64,000 bases of DNA from Mesorhizobium sp. M1D.F.Ca.ET.043.01.1.1 (GTDB taxonomy: Bacteria > Pseudomonadota > Alphaproteobacteria > Rhizobiales > Rhizobiaceae), in contig NZ_CP034444.1 in NCBI RefSeq assembly GCF_003952385.1, positions 1,612,001 to 1,676,000 of the forward strand. Direction: 5' to 3'. Shown here piece by piece: positions 27,489-36,966 of this stretch. The position numbers and the translations under genes are program-made. How positions within the stretch are numbered: the first letter of the stretch is position 1; every line of letters begins with the position of its first letter. The notes under the pieces were generated by a model. That model saw only the letters and a program-made list of their open reading frames with translations. It was not told where the DNA came from and did not search any database.

Positions 27489-28814
27489 ATGCGCGCGCCG
27501 CTGCAGCAAATCGAGACATCTGGCCAACTGCCGCAGTCCGCGGACGCGGTGGTGATCGGCGGCGGCATCGTCGGCGTCTTCGCGGCTTATTACCTGGCGC
27601 GGCGCGGCATGAAGGTGGCGCTTATCGAAAAGGGACGCATCGGCGCCGAGCAGTCTTCGCGGAACTGGGGCTGGTGCCGCCAGCAGAACCGCGACTCCCG
27701 CGAGCTGCCGATGGCGACCCACAGCCTTGATCTGTGGGAGCGCTTTGCAGCGGAGACCGGCGAGGACACCGGCTTCCGCCGCTGCGGCCTGCTTTATCTC
27801 AGCAATGACGAAGCGGAACTGGCCGGCTGGGCGCGCTGGCGCGACTTCGCCAGGACGGCCGGCGTCATCACGCACATGCTCGACAGCGCCGAGGCCGGCG
27901 CGCGCGGCCGCGCCACGGGCCGGACTTGGAAAGGCGGCGTCTTCTCGCCGACCGACGGCACCGCCGACCCGTCGCAGGCCGCGCCGGCGGTCGCCCGCGC
28001 CATCCTGAAGCTCGGAAGCACTGTGCACCAGAATTGCGCGGCGCGCGGCATCGAGACCGAGGGCGGGCGCCTGAGCGGCGTGGTCACCGAACGCGGAACG
28101 ATCCGGACGAAGGTGGCGATCATGGCCGGCGGTGCCTGGGCGTCCTCCTTCTGCCGGCAGTTCGGCTTCCGCTTTCCGCAGGCCTCGATCCGCTCCTCGA
28201 TCCTGTCCGTCTCGCCAGGCGCCGAGGGCCTGCCGGACGCGCTGCACACGGCGCGCATCTCCGCGACGCGTCGCGGCGACGGCGGCTACACGCTCGCCAT
28301 CAGCGGGCGCGGCCGTGTCGACGTCACGCCGCAACAGCTGCGCTTCTCCTCGCAGTTCGTTCCCATGTTCCTGAAGCGGTGGCGCAGCCTCGCGCCCGGT
28401 GGGCTGGAGGGCATGCGCTCGGGCCACGAGACGCTGCAACGCTGGCGGCTCGACCACCCGACGCCGATGGAGCGCATGCGCATCCTCGATCCAGTCCCTG
28501 ACCAGGCGACGATCCGCCTCACCCACGCCCGCGCGCTCGAACTGCTGCCCGATCTCAGAAGGACCAAGATCAGCGCGGCCTGGGCCGGCTACATCGACAG
28601 CACACCGGACGGCGTGCCTGCGATCGGCGAGATCCAGACGGTTCCAGGTTTCTTCCTGGCGGCCGGATTTTCGGGACATGGCTTCGGCATCGGGCCCGGC
28701 GCGGGGCACCTCGTCGCCGACCTGGTCACGGGGTCGGAGCCGATCGTCGACCCGACATCCTACGATCCACGGCGCTTCGATGCTCCGGCCTGGGGGAAGG
28801 TCGCCGATTTCTAG
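27489..28814 (+). CDS. DadA-like FAD-dependent oxidoreductase (sarcosine/D-amino-acid oxidase family)
   Basis: This 441-aa DAO-fold enzyme has the FAD motif AVVIGGGIVGVFAAYYLA (residues about 20-37), the family pattern SSRNWGWCRQQNRD, and a C-terminal GFSGHGFGIGPGAGHL. Proteins of this group oxidise D-amino acids, sarcosine-like or proline-like secondary amines. It faces the minus-strand alpha-subunit gene, with only 23 bases between stops. It could serve as an alternative flavin subunit for the dehydrogenase there, since the dedicated beta subunit at 35683 is frameshifted; that is inference. Confidence 0.82.
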   Translation: MRAPLQQIETSGQLPQSADAVVIGGGIVGVFAAYYLARRGMKVALIEKGRIGAEQSSRNWGWCRQQNRDSRELPMATHSLDLWERFAAETGEDTGFRRCGLLYLSNDEAELAGWARWRDFARTAGVITHMLDSAEAGARGRATGRTWKGGVFSPTDGTADPSQAAPAVARAILKLGSTVHQNCAARGIETEGGRLSGVVTERGTIRTKVAIMAGGAWASSFCRQFGFRFPQASIRSSILSVSPGAEGLPDALHTARISATRRGDGGYTLAISGRGRVDVTPQQLRFSSQFVPMFLKRWRSLAPGGLEGMRSGHETLQRWRLDHPTPMERMRILDPVPDQATIRLTHARALELLPDLRRTKISAAWAGYIDSTPDGVPAIGEIQTVPGFFLAAGFSGHGFGIGPGAGHLVADLVTGSEPIVDPTSYDPRRFDAPAWGKVADF

Positions 28815-28837
28815 AGCCCGTGACCTCTGGAACTGCA

Positions 28838-30205
28838 TCAGCGTTCCCGGATAATGGCGCCGACAGGTGCCGGCCGGACAGGAGCTTGCCCACGGAACCT
28901 GCCGACAGCACCGGCGGTGCAGCCGGCCCGCCCTGCGACGAGTTCGGCGGCGGCCAGTTGGCAATAGCGTCCCTGGCAGCGACCCATGCCGACGCGCGAC
29001 TGCGATTTCACCCTGTTGGCCTCGCCGCCACCGCGTTCCACGCTCTCGCGTACGGCTCCGGCCGTCACGTTCTCGCAGCGGCAGACGATAGCCTCGTCGG
29101 GAAGTGCCCGTGCCATCGCCTCCGGCCACGGAAAGGCGGTCGCCAGGCCGCGGGCAAAGCGCTCGAGCCGCGCGAGCTTGCGCAGGTCGCCGCTGGCCGA
29201 GGGCGCCGGATGTCCGAGATCGGACAGGCACGCCGCCGCGGCGAGCCTGCCCGCGATCTCCGCGCCGTCTGCCCCGAGAAGGCGGACTCCGTCGCCCGCA
29301 ACGTAGACGCCGTTGCCGGCCCGACCCATCTCGTCGGTCTTCGGCAGCCATTGTCGCCACTGCTCGTCATAGGTGAAGGCGCAACCCGCCAGATCAGCCA
29401 GATGCGTCTCGGCGCGCAGATGCCAGCCCATGCCGATCATATCGCACGGGGTGAGGTGCTCCCGGCCACCGGCATCGCGCCATCGCAAGGCCGCGACACC
29501 GGACGCGTCAGCCTCGATCCACTCGAGCGTCACGCCCGCATGATAGCGTCCGCCGAGTCTCGCCCGCAGGACAAGGCCGCGCAGCGCGACGATCGGACGG
29601 GCGGCGAGGTCCCAGAACCCACGCATCTGCTGGCGCCAGGGAGAGGTGTCGAGCACCGCCGCCACGTTAGCTCCAGCCTTGAGGAGTTGAGCGCCGACCA
29701 GCGTCAGCAAGGGCCCTGATCCAATCAGGACGATGCGCCGCCCGAGGGCCACGCCCTGCGCCTTGAGAGCGATCTGCGCAGCACCCAGACTGTAGACGCC
29801 GGCGTTCTGCCAGCCCGGGATTGGAGCGACGCGGTCGGACGCGCCGGTGGCAAGGATCAGGCGGTCATAGCCGATCACCTCCATGCCGCCCTCGCCCAGC
29901 AAGTGCAGCCGCCCCTCGTGCATGGCGATGACGGAGCTCAGCGCGCAATGGGTGAGCCGCCCCTCTTCGGCCAGCCGGTCGAACAGCGCATGCAGCGCGC
30001 GCGCCTTCGTCGCCTCCGACGCATAGAGCTGCTCCGGCGTGCGGACGAACCCGGCAGGCGGGCGACGATAGATCTGCCCGCCCGCGCGATTCCCTTCGTC
30101 GATCACCATTGGGTGGAGCCCGGCCTCGACCAGCGTCGCCGCGGCCCTGATGCCGGCGGGGCCAGCGCCCACGATCACGATCCTCGGCGACGGGGTCTCG
30201 CTCAC
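28838..30205 (-). CDS. opine/hydroxyproline-dehydrogenase-type alpha subunit (FAD/NAD(P)-binding, BFD-like 2Fe-2S)
   Basis: This 455-aa protein resembles the alpha subunits of opine oxidase, sarcosine oxidase-like and D-hydroxyproline dehydrogenases (OoxA/LhpF-type). The FAD motif IVIVGAGPAGIRAA lies at residues 8-21, and a second dinucleotide motif is VLIGSGPLL. A C-terminal BFD-like cluster has CRCENVT followed by GMGRCQGRYC, suited to a 2Fe-2S centre. The start is GTG 30205, overlapping the TGA of the small 2Fe-2S subunit as GTGA; no ATG lies near. It is the last gene of the HyuA-HyuB-2Fe2S operon. Confidence 0.82.
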   Translation of the reverse strand: MSETPSPRIVIVGAGPAGIRAAATLVEAGLHPMVIDEGNRAGGQIYRRPPAGFVRTPEQLYASEATKARALHALFDRLAEEGRLTHCALSSVIAMHEGRLHLLGEGGMEVIGYDRLILATGASDRVAPIPGWQNAGVYSLGAAQIALKAQGVALGRRIVLIGSGPLLTLVGAQLLKAGANVAAVLDTSPWRQQMRGFWDLAARPIVALRGLVLRARLGGRYHAGVTLEWIEADASGVAALRWRDAGGREHLTPCDMIGMGWHLRAETHLADLAGCAFTYDEQWRQWLPKTDEMGRAGNGVYVAGDGVRLLGADGAEIAGRLAAAACLSDLGHPAPSASGDLRKLARLERFARGLATAFPWPEAMARALPDEAIVCRCENVTAGAVRESVERGGGEANRVKSQSRVGMGRCQGRYCQLAAAELVAGRAGCTAGAVGRFRGQAPVRPAPVGAIIRER

Positions 30206-30504
30206 GGCCAGCTCTCCGGCGGCGTCGTGCGCAAGCGTATGCCTTCTGTGACAGGGGTTGTGCATGCGCGCAGACGCGATCCGTCGTCCTGCCATACCCA
30301 GCAATCCTGGCAGGCTCCCATCAGGCAGAAGCCGGCGCGCAGCTCGGGGCCGAACTCGGACTTTCGCAGAGCGTGGCCCGACGCCAGCATGGCGGTCAGC
30401 ACCGTGTCGCCCGCCAGCGCGCCGCGCATTTCACCGTCAAGAAGGAACTGCACCTTTGCCCGGTCGCGCTCGGCCAACCGGACGATGCGGCCGGGCGTGA
30501 TCAT
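30202..30504 (-). CDS. small 2Fe-2S subunit of the opine/hydroxyproline-type dehydrogenase
   Basis: The 100-aa protein is of the Fer2_4 type: the N-terminus VQFLLDGEMRGALAGDTVLTAML precedes the cluster ligands in GFCLMGACQDCWV and a later RACTTPV, giving a C-x4-C-x2-C plus distal C pattern. ATG 30504 overlaps the HyuB stop (ATGA), and its own stop overlaps the alpha subunit start (GTGA), so all three are translationally coupled. It would shuttle electrons between flavin subunits. Confidence 0.84.
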   Translation of the reverse strand: MITPGRIVRLAERDRAKVQFLLDGEMRGALAGDTVLTAMLASGHALRKSEFGPELRAGFCLMGACQDCWVWQDDGSRLRACTTPVTEGIRLRTTPPESWP

Positions 30505-32486
30505 TCCGCGGCCTCTGGCATCCGGTGAGGACGCGGCAGTTCCGGGAAGCGTTCGCAAACCGCGTCGAAGGCCGCCTGGACGCCGTCCGGCCCGGAGCGC
30601 CCCTTCATGCGGCGGAAGATCTCGGTCTTGGCGAAGAACCGCCAATGGATGGGTAAGACGTCCAGCAGGGCGTGGAGCCGGTCATAGGCCGCCGGCGTCC
30701 ACTGCGCTTCGTAGCCTTCGCGCTCCGGGCCGAAATGGAAATGGCTGGCGGACGGCTTGTGCCGCGCGCGCAACAGTTCCGTCGCCTGCTGGTCGACCGC
30801 GCCGTCGCAGAGGACGACGCCATAGTCGCGCTCGGCCACGGCTGGCGAGACATAGCCGCGCCGCACGTCCTGCGCGACCCGCCAGGGCTCGCGTTCAAGC
30901 GGATCGCCGCGCCCGCCACCCCCGGCGGAGCGGATCTCGAGCACGTCGCCGGGCTGCAGGACCGCGGTGTCGATATTGCCCAGCCGCCGCTCGTGCGTGG
31001 CCCCCGGATTGACGACCATGTCCGACAGGCCGGCAGCCTTGCCGCCCAGCACGCCCCACGGACGAAAGAAGCTGCGGTCGCGGTTGCGGGCCGTGATCCT
31101 GGAGTCGGGGGCAAAGACGCGGAAAGCCATTTCGGTCGCCAGCCCGCCGCGCCAGCGGCCCGCGCCGCCGCTGTCCTTGGCGAGCCCGTATTTCACGAAT
31201 TCGACCGGTGTCTCGGTCTCGGTGATCTCGATCGGCGTGTTCTTGAGATAAGCGGCATCCGCGCCCGATCCGTTGGTGCCGTCGCGATGCGGCATCGCCC
31301 CGCCGCCGCCCACCACGGGGTTCACCGCCGCGATGACGCTCCGGCTGGTCCGCTCATCGACCGTCATGACGTTGACGATGCAGTTGTTGCCGGCCGGAGC
31401 TGCCGGCAGGCGATCCGGCACGGCTTGTGAGAAGGCGCCGAAGATGACCGAACGCAGCCGGGCGCAGGTGAGCGAGCGCATGCCGACGGCTGCGGGATGA
31501 ACCGGGTTCAGCACCGAACCTTGAGGCGTGATGCAGGTGAAGGGCCGGGTGAGGCCGGTGTTGAGCAGGATTTTCGGGTTGAGCGTGTAGAGCACGTAAT
31601 AGACGCCGACCAAAAGCACGGTGTGGCGCGGGTCGCCGCCCGAAGGCACGTTGAGCGAGGAGCCGAGCTGCGGGTCGGAGCCGGTGAAATCGAGCACCGC
31701 CTCGTCGCTTTTGATTGTCAGCCTGAGCTTCAGCCGGCAGGGATTGGCTTCGACCGAATCCTCGTCGGCATAGTCGGCGAATTCCCAGGTGCCGTCGGGC
31801 ATGGAGCGCAACACGTCGCGCGCCTGCGCCTCAGCATGGTCGAGAAGCGCGGCAACGCCTTCGATGAAGCCGGCCTTGCCGAACTTTCTCACCATCGCCT
31901 GGATCTTGCGCTCGCCGGTGTTGAGCGCACCGACCAGCGCCTTGATGTCGCCGATGTTGAGGTCGGGCTTGCGCACATTGGTGCTCATGATCCTGAGGAT
32001 TGTGTCGTCGAAGACGCCTTCCCTCACCAGTTTCATCGGCGGAAAGCGGATACCTTCCTGATGGATTTCGGTCAGCGCCCGGCTGAGCGAGGCCGGCACC
32101 GCTCCGCCCATGTCGGTGTTGTGGATGTGCCCTCCGGTCCAGGCGACGATCTCACCGTCGACGAAGACCGGCTTCCATAGATGCGTGTCGGGCGCGTGCG
32201 TGGCGACGTGGCCGGAATAAGGATCGTTGGTGAAGGCGACGTCACCCGGCCGGTAGTCTCCCACCATCGCGATCGCACGGTGATAGGAAAGCCCCGGATA
32301 CCAGGTGGCGCCAAGTTCCATCGGCACGGCGAAGGTCGCCCCAGAACGGTCCATCAGCATTACCGTGAAGTCCTGCGTCTCCTTGACGAAGGCAGAATGC
32401 GCGGTGCGGTGCAGCGTGTGGGCCATGTTCTCGGCTGCCGCGCGGGCATGGTTCGCCAGAACCTGCAAATTTGTCCGGTCAAACAT
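30501..32486 (-). CDS. hydantoinase B/oxoprolinase-family protein (HyuB)
   Basis: The 661-aa hydantoinase_B family subunit works with HyuA in ATP-dependent opening of five-membered lactam or imide rings (5-oxoproline, hydantoins, N-methylhydantoin) or in acetone-carboxylase-like reactions. Landmarks are TNDPYSGHVATHAPDTHLWKP, GHIHNTDMGGAVPAS and GAGRWRGGLATEM. The C-terminal part after GGGGRGDPLERE is longer than minimal HyuB. It starts four bases after HyuA. The coupling with a proline-like dehydrogenase suggests a cyclic amino acid or lactam substrate. Confidence 0.87.
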   Translation of the reverse strand: MFDRTNLQVLANHARAAAENMAHTLHRTAHSAFVKETQDFTVMLMDRSGATFAVPMELGATWYPGLSYHRAIAMVGDYRPGDVAFTNDPYSGHVATHAPDTHLWKPVFVDGEIVAWTGGHIHNTDMGGAVPASLSRALTEIHQEGIRFPPMKLVREGVFDDTILRIMSTNVRKPDLNIGDIKALVGALNTGERKIQAMVRKFGKAGFIEGVAALLDHAEAQARDVLRSMPDGTWEFADYADEDSVEANPCRLKLRLTIKSDEAVLDFTGSDPQLGSSLNVPSGGDPRHTVLLVGVYYVLYTLNPKILLNTGLTRPFTCITPQGSVLNPVHPAAVGMRSLTCARLRSVIFGAFSQAVPDRLPAAPAGNNCIVNVMTVDERTSRSVIAAVNPVVGGGGAMPHRDGTNGSGADAAYLKNTPIEITETETPVEFVKYGLAKDSGGAGRWRGGLATEMAFRVFAPDSRITARNRDRSFFRPWGVLGGKAAGLSDMVVNPGATHERRLGNIDTAVLQPGDVLEIRSAGGGGRGDPLEREPWRVAQDVRRGYVSPAVAERDYGVVLCDGAVDQQATELLRARHKPSASHFHFGPEREGYEAQWTPAAYDRLHALLDVLPIHWRFFAKTEIFRRMKGRSGPDGVQAAFDAVCERFPELPRPHRMPEAAE

Positions 32487-32490
32487 GGCG

Positions 32491-34575
32491 TCACTCCGCG
32501 AAGGTCAGCAGAAGGTTGAGATGGCGGTCGACCCGTGCCTGCGTTCCCGGGGGAATGGCAAAGGTGGTGTCTTCCTGGACGACGACGGCGGGGCCTCGGA
32601 AGGTGCTGCCCGGCACCAGGGTCTGGCGGTCGTGGAGGTCCACGACTTCGAGGCTCGCGCCCGTGTAGACCGGAAGGCGGCGCGCCGGAATGGCGGCGGC
32701 GCCGATCTCGTCTGTCTCCGGGAAGGAGAGCGCCGGCCCCGCGCCGATGGCGGACAGCCGCACGTTCACAAGCTCGATCTCGCCCTGCGGGTCGTGAAAA
32801 TCGTAGAGCTGCTCATGAGTGCGGTGGAAGGCCTCCTCGATTGCCTCCGAGTTGGCGTCCGCCAGCCATTGCGGTGAAAGGACGACCTCGATCTCGTAGC
32901 TCTGGCCGAGATAGCGCATGTCGCAGGAGAGAGTGAGCTCAGCCGCCGCGTCGTACCCCTGCGCCGCGAGCCAGCCGCGCCCCTCTTGCGCGAGAGCATC
33001 GAAGGCCTCGCGAATCTCGGGGAGCGACGCAGCCGTCAGCGGGCTGAAGATGGTGCGGATGAAATCCCCGCGCAGGTCCGCCACCAGCCCGCCCAGCGCC
33101 GACACCACGCCGGGGCGGCGCGGCGCCATGACACGCTTCATGCCGAGTTCGCGGGCAAGGAAGGCGCCGAGCATCGGGCCGCCGCCGCCGAAAGGCATCA
33201 GCGTGAAATCGCGCAGGTCCACGCCGGCGCGCGAGGCGAGCTTCTCGACCTCGACGAACATTTCCGACACCGCGATGTCGAGGATCGCCTGCGCGGTCTG
33301 CTCGACCGGGCGGCCGAGCCGCGCGGCCAGTTCGCCGACCGCGCGATGCGCCAGTCCGGTATCGATCCTGAGCTGGCCGTAGGCCATCTCGCTGTGGCCG
33401 AGCCATCCGCACACCACCATGGCGTCCGTCACCGTCGCCCGCTCGCCGCCGCGCCCGTAGCATGCCGGTCCCGGCGTCGAGCCGGCCGACTCCGGTCCGA
33501 CCCGCAGCACGCCTTGCGCGTCGACACTGGCGATCGAACCGCCGCCGACGCCGATCGAGCTGACCGATACGGATGGGATGTGAAGCGGAAACTCGCCGAT
33601 CAGCTCGCCGGTGCCGAACTGCGCCTCGCCGCCGATGATGAGCGCGAAGTCGGCCGAGGTCCCGCCGATGTCGAGGGTAAGGACCTTGTCCTCGCCTGCC
33701 TGACGCGCCAGCCACGACGCGCCGATGACCCCGGAGGCCGTTCCCGACAAAAGCATGCTCACGCAGGCACGCTTGCCTTCGGCGGCGTTCATCAGCCCGC
33801 CATTCGATTTCGTCAGCATCGGTCGCGCCGGCACGCCGCGAGCCTTCAGCCGCTCTTCCAACGCCGTCAGATAGCCGGACACGCGCGGGTGGACATAGCC
33901 GTTGAGGATGGCGGTCGAACTGCGCTCATATTCGCGGATCACCGGCCACACCTCTGCCGAGGAGAAGACGAAGAGGTCCGGCGCAAGACGCGCGATCGCA
34001 GCCTTGACGGAGGCCTCCTGCGCAGCGTTGCGCCAGGCATGGAGGAAGGACACGATGATCCCCTGCGCCCCGTTCGCCTTCGCCGCCGCGACAGCCCTCT
34101 CGACGGCCGCCATGTCCGGCGCCTGGGATTCGCTGCCATCGGCACGCATGCGGGCCGGAATGCCGAACACCATGTCGCGCAAGATCAGCGGATCCGGCCG
34201 CGCGCAGAACAGCGAGTACATGTCCGGCATGCGAAGCCGCGCCAGTTCGATCACGTCCTCGAAGCCGGCATTGGTGAACAGCGCGAGCTGCGCGCCTTTG
34301 CGCTGGATGACGGTGTTGATGCCGACGGTCGTGCCGTGCACGAAGCGCGTCATACGGGTGGGATCGAAGCCCTCGCGCTCGGCCAGGAGCGTGAGACCCG
34401 TCATCAGCTCGGCGCCCGGATCGTCCGGCGTCGTCAGCACCTTCAGCGAGGCGACGTGGCCGGAGCGGGCTTCGAGCGCGCAGAAATCGATGAATGTCCC
34501 GCCGATATCGACGCCGACCTTCCAGTCGGCTCCGTTTTGCGGCTCATCCGCCGCGCGAGCGATGGCACCATCCAT
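32491..34575 (-). CDS. hydantoinase A/oxoprolinase-family protein (HyuA)
   Basis: This 694-aa ATP-binding subunit begins with the Hydant_A_N domain (VGVDIGGTFIDFCALE, residues 21-36, a phosphate-binding loop) and continues with hydantoinase_A (LTLDIGGTSADFALI, the second phosphate loop) and the GVGGGSIA segment. The C-terminal domain (ELTLSCDMRYLGQSYEIEV) is the oxoprolinase/acetone-carboxylase type. It leads the minus-strand operon HyuA-HyuB-2Fe2S-alpha. A LysR-type box lies about 80 bases upstream, at 34655-34669. Substrate not determined. Confidence 0.88.
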   Translation of the reverse strand: MDGAIARAADEPQNGADWKVGVDIGGTFIDFCALEARSGHVASLKVLTTPDDPGAELMTGLTLLAEREGFDPTRMTRFVHGTTVGINTVIQRKGAQLALFTNAGFEDVIELARLRMPDMYSLFCARPDPLILRDMVFGIPARMRADGSESQAPDMAAVERAVAAAKANGAQGIIVSFLHAWRNAAQEASVKAAIARLAPDLFVFSSAEVWPVIREYERSSTAILNGYVHPRVSGYLTALEERLKARGVPARPMLTKSNGGLMNAAEGKRACVSMLLSGTASGVIGASWLARQAGEDKVLTLDIGGTSADFALIIGGEAQFGTGELIGEFPLHIPSVSVSSIGVGGGSIASVDAQGVLRVGPESAGSTPGPACYGRGGERATVTDAMVVCGWLGHSEMAYGQLRIDTGLAHRAVGELAARLGRPVEQTAQAILDIAVSEMFVEVEKLASRAGVDLRDFTLMPFGGGGPMLGAFLARELGMKRVMAPRRPGVVSALGGLVADLRGDFIRTIFSPLTAASLPEIREAFDALAQEGRGWLAAQGYDAAAELTLSCDMRYLGQSYEIEVVLSPQWLADANSEAIEEAFHRTHEQLYDFHDPQGEIELVNVRLSAIGAGPALSFPETDEIGAAAIPARRLPVYTGASLEVVDLHDRQTLVPGSTFRGPAVVVQEDTTFAIPPGTQARVDRHLNLLLTFAE

Positions 34576-34654
34576 GACGCATCCCTTCCTGTCTGCCTGC
34601 CAAAAGCTGGCACGACCGGAGGGTCCTGGTCTAAGATGGATGACGGGTAAGCAT

Positions 34655-34669
34655 ATAAGTCCTGCTTAT
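34655..34669. promoter_or_regulatory. LysR-type box ATAAG-N5-CTTAT upstream of hyuA
   Basis: The perfect five-base arms have the T-N11-A outline of LysR sites. The box covers the LysR stop codon (34666-34668) and is about 80 bases before the hyuA start. A matching box lies at 35582-35596 before the LysR gene. Confidence 0.55.
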
Positions 34670-35571
34670 GCCTTTGCTTTGTCGCCGGACAGGACAGCGG
34701 AACAGGCGGTACGGATGTGGTCGCGCATCATCTCATCGGCCCGCGCAAGCGCGCGTGTACGCGAGGTGAGCAGCGCGATCGGGAATTCCGGTCCCGCCGC
34801 CAGCGGCCTGACGGCAAGCCCGGCAAATTGGCGCCAAGGCAGCAGCGCGTCGACCAGCGCGATGCCCAAACCGGCCTTGACGAAGCCGACGGCGGAGATC
34901 GACACGTCGATCTCGAGCGATGGTGAAAGGGCCACACCTTGCGCGCGGCCCGCGTGGGCCAGTTCGTCGGCAGGGCGGGTATTTCCGCGATAGGATATCA
35001 GCTCCTCGCCGGCGAGATCGGCGAGCGTCAATTCGGTCCTCATGGCCAACGCATGCCCGGCGGGCAGAAGACATGCGAAGCCGACGCTGCCGATCACTTC
35101 CGCCTCGATATCGGGAGGAACGCGGTCGTCCATGGCGATGCCAAGGCTGGCATCTCCCGCACGCAACATGTCGACGATCGCGGCGATTGGCGCCATATGG
35201 GAACGCAGCAATATGTCGGGATGCTGCGCCCGGAAGCTGGTGAACGCGCGCGGCAATATCGCCATGGCCGGCGGCGGCGAGGCCGCCACCCGAACCAGTC
35301 CAGTACGGCCGAGACGCAGGTCGGTGGTCTTGCGGCGAAGGCCCTCCAGCCCCGCCGACAGCCGCTCGGCATCGGCGAAGATATCGAGCGCCTCGGGCGT
35401 CGGCCGCAGCCGGCCCTTGACGCGCTCGAACAAGGTGAAGCCGAGCTCGTCCTCGGTGTGCAGCAGCACCTGGCTGAGCGCGGGCTGCGAGATGTTCAGC
35501 ATCCGCGCCGCGGCGGTCACGGTGCCTGCGCGCATGACGGCGATGAACACTTCGAGCTGCCGGGCCCGCAT
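34666..35571 (-). CDS. LysR-family transcriptional regulator
   Basis: The 301-aa product has an N-terminal winged HTH (MRARQLEVFIAVMRAGTVTAAARML, with NISQPALSQVL as recognition helix) and a LysR substrate-binding domain. ATG 35571 is chosen because GGAG lies seven bases upstream; an ATG four codons earlier lacks this. It lies upstream of hyuA on the same strand and diverges from the frameshifted beta-subunit gene. Boxes at 34655 and 35582 suggest it controls both directions and itself. Confidence 0.85.
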   Translation of the reverse strand: MRARQLEVFIAVMRAGTVTAAARMLNISQPALSQVLLHTEDELGFTLFERVKGRLRPTPEALDIFADAERLSAGLEGLRRKTTDLRLGRTGLVRVAASPPPAMAILPRAFTSFRAQHPDILLRSHMAPIAAIVDMLRAGDASLGIAMDDRVPPDIEAEVIGSVGFACLLPAGHALAMRTELTLADLAGEELISYRGNTRPADELAHAGRAQGVALSPSLEIDVSISAVGFVKAGLGIALVDALLPWRQFAGLAVRPLAAGPEFPIALLTSRTRALARADEMMRDHIRTACSAVLSGDKAKA

Positions 35572-35581
35572 TGCCCACTCC

Positions 35582-35596
35582 ATAGGTAAAGCTTAT
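35582..35596. promoter_or_regulatory. LysR-type box ATAAG-N5-CCTAT in the divergent promoter
   Basis: Read on the minus strand it is ATAAGCTTTACCTAT, matching the hyuA box apart from one arm base. It lies 11 bases before the LysR start and about 90 bases before the beta-subunit ATG, the usual position for autoregulation. Confidence 0.5.
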
Positions 35597-35682
35597 GGCT
35601 GTCGTTCAAACCCATCTTTGACGCAATGCCGCGGCGGCGACAAGATCGATCAAACTTCGGGTGCTGTTCGCAAGGAGCCGCC

Positions 35683-36800
35683 ATGGATGTGATCGTATTG
35701 GGCGGCGGCCTGATGGGGACGGCTTCGGCCTATTTCCTCGCCAGGCGCGGCGCGCGCGTGACGCTGATCGAGCGCCACCGGGTCGGCAGTGGGGCGACCG
35801 TCGCCTCCTTCGGCAACATCCGGCGCACCGGGCGGCATATCTCCCAGCTTCCGCTTGCCCATCGCTCGCTCAGCCTGTGGGGCGAGGCGGAAAAAATGCT
35901 TGGCCGCGACGTGGAATTCCGCGCCACCGGCCACATCCGGCTGATCTTCGATGAGGGGGCCTCGCCGACATGCGGGCCTATGCTCAAGCCGCGCGGCCTT
36001 GGGGGCTTGAGCTGGAGGAACTCACCCCGCGCGAGATCCATGCCTGCTTTCCCGGCCTCGGCCCGGATGCGATTGCCGCGTCTTTCTCGCCGCATGACGG
36101 CAGCGGCAATCCGCGGCTGATCGCGCCGGCCTTCGCCGAAGCCGCCCGCAAGCTCGGCGCGGAAATCATCGAGGATGCCGAGGTCGAGAGGATCAGCCAC
36201 ACGGGTGGCGGCTTTCTTGTCGCCAGCTCAAAAGGCGCGTTCGCCGCCGAGTGCCTGCTCAACACCGCCGGCGCCTGGGGCGCGCGCATCGCGGCGCAGT
36301 TCGGAGAGGCGGTTCCGCTTGACGCCCGCGGCCCGCAGATGGGCGTCACCGAGCCGCTGCCGCATCGGATCCTGCCGGTGGTCGGCATCTGGACGCGCGA
36401 CAAGGACTATGGCGCCTATCTGCGTCAGGTCGAGCGGGGCAACATCGTCTTCGGCGGCGCAGCCGAAAGAGTGTCGGTGGACCTGGATCCGGGCCATGCG
36501 AAGGCCGATCCCGCGCGCCTTCCGGTGCAATTGCGCGCCGTCGCGCGGCTCCTGCCGGCAATCGCGCAGGCCGCGGTCATCCGCACCTGGTCAGGCTGCG
36601 AGGGCTATGTGCGGGATATGCTGCCGGTGATCGGGCAATCGGCAACGACGCCAGGCCTGTTTCATGCCTTCGGCTTCTGCGGGCACGGCTTCCAGCTCGG
36701 ACCGGGCGTGGGTGACGCCATGGCCGAACTCATCACGACCGGCCATTGCGAAACGCCGCTCGATGATTTCAGTATCGATCGCTTCAGCCGAGAAGCCTAA
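35683..36800 (+). pseudogene. frameshifted beta subunit of opine/hydroxyproline-type dehydrogenase (DAO flavoprotein)
   Basis: The gene reads well from ATG 35683 (AAGGAG site), with FAD motif VIVLGGGLMGTASAYFLARRG and the OoxB/LhpB-like pattern GATVASFGNIRRTGR, up to GHIRLIFDEG. From about 35955 the similarity continues in another frame, MRAYAQAARPWGLELEEL through GFCGHGFQLGPGVGDAMAE to the stop at 36800. A missing base near GGGGGCC at 35954-35962 explains the break: adding one C restores ALADMRAYAQ. The rest of the protein is intact, so this is either a recent mutation or a sequencing error in a G/C run. It is the expected third subunit for the alpha and small subunits at 28838-30504. Confidence 0.82.
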
Positions 36801-36966
36801 CGAAACGAATCGATCGCGATTGGCCTCCTCGAGGTCACTAGCAATGACCGTTTTAGGAAACGCCAGAGCTTACTGCAGCGGCCGAGATTGAGCGCAAAGC
36901 CGACACGCCTTTGTGCACGTACGCCGCAGCCCTCGCGCCATTCGGGGCATCTCGCAATCTCGTCGC

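Noticed and set aside
27459..29360. Minus-strand open frame of 633 codons
   Set aside because: It covers the DadA-like oxidase in antisense and crosses into the alpha subunit in the wrong frame; composition is that of a shadow frame.
32986..34650. Plus-strand open frame of 554 codons
   Set aside because: It is the antisense of HyuA, which is well conserved.
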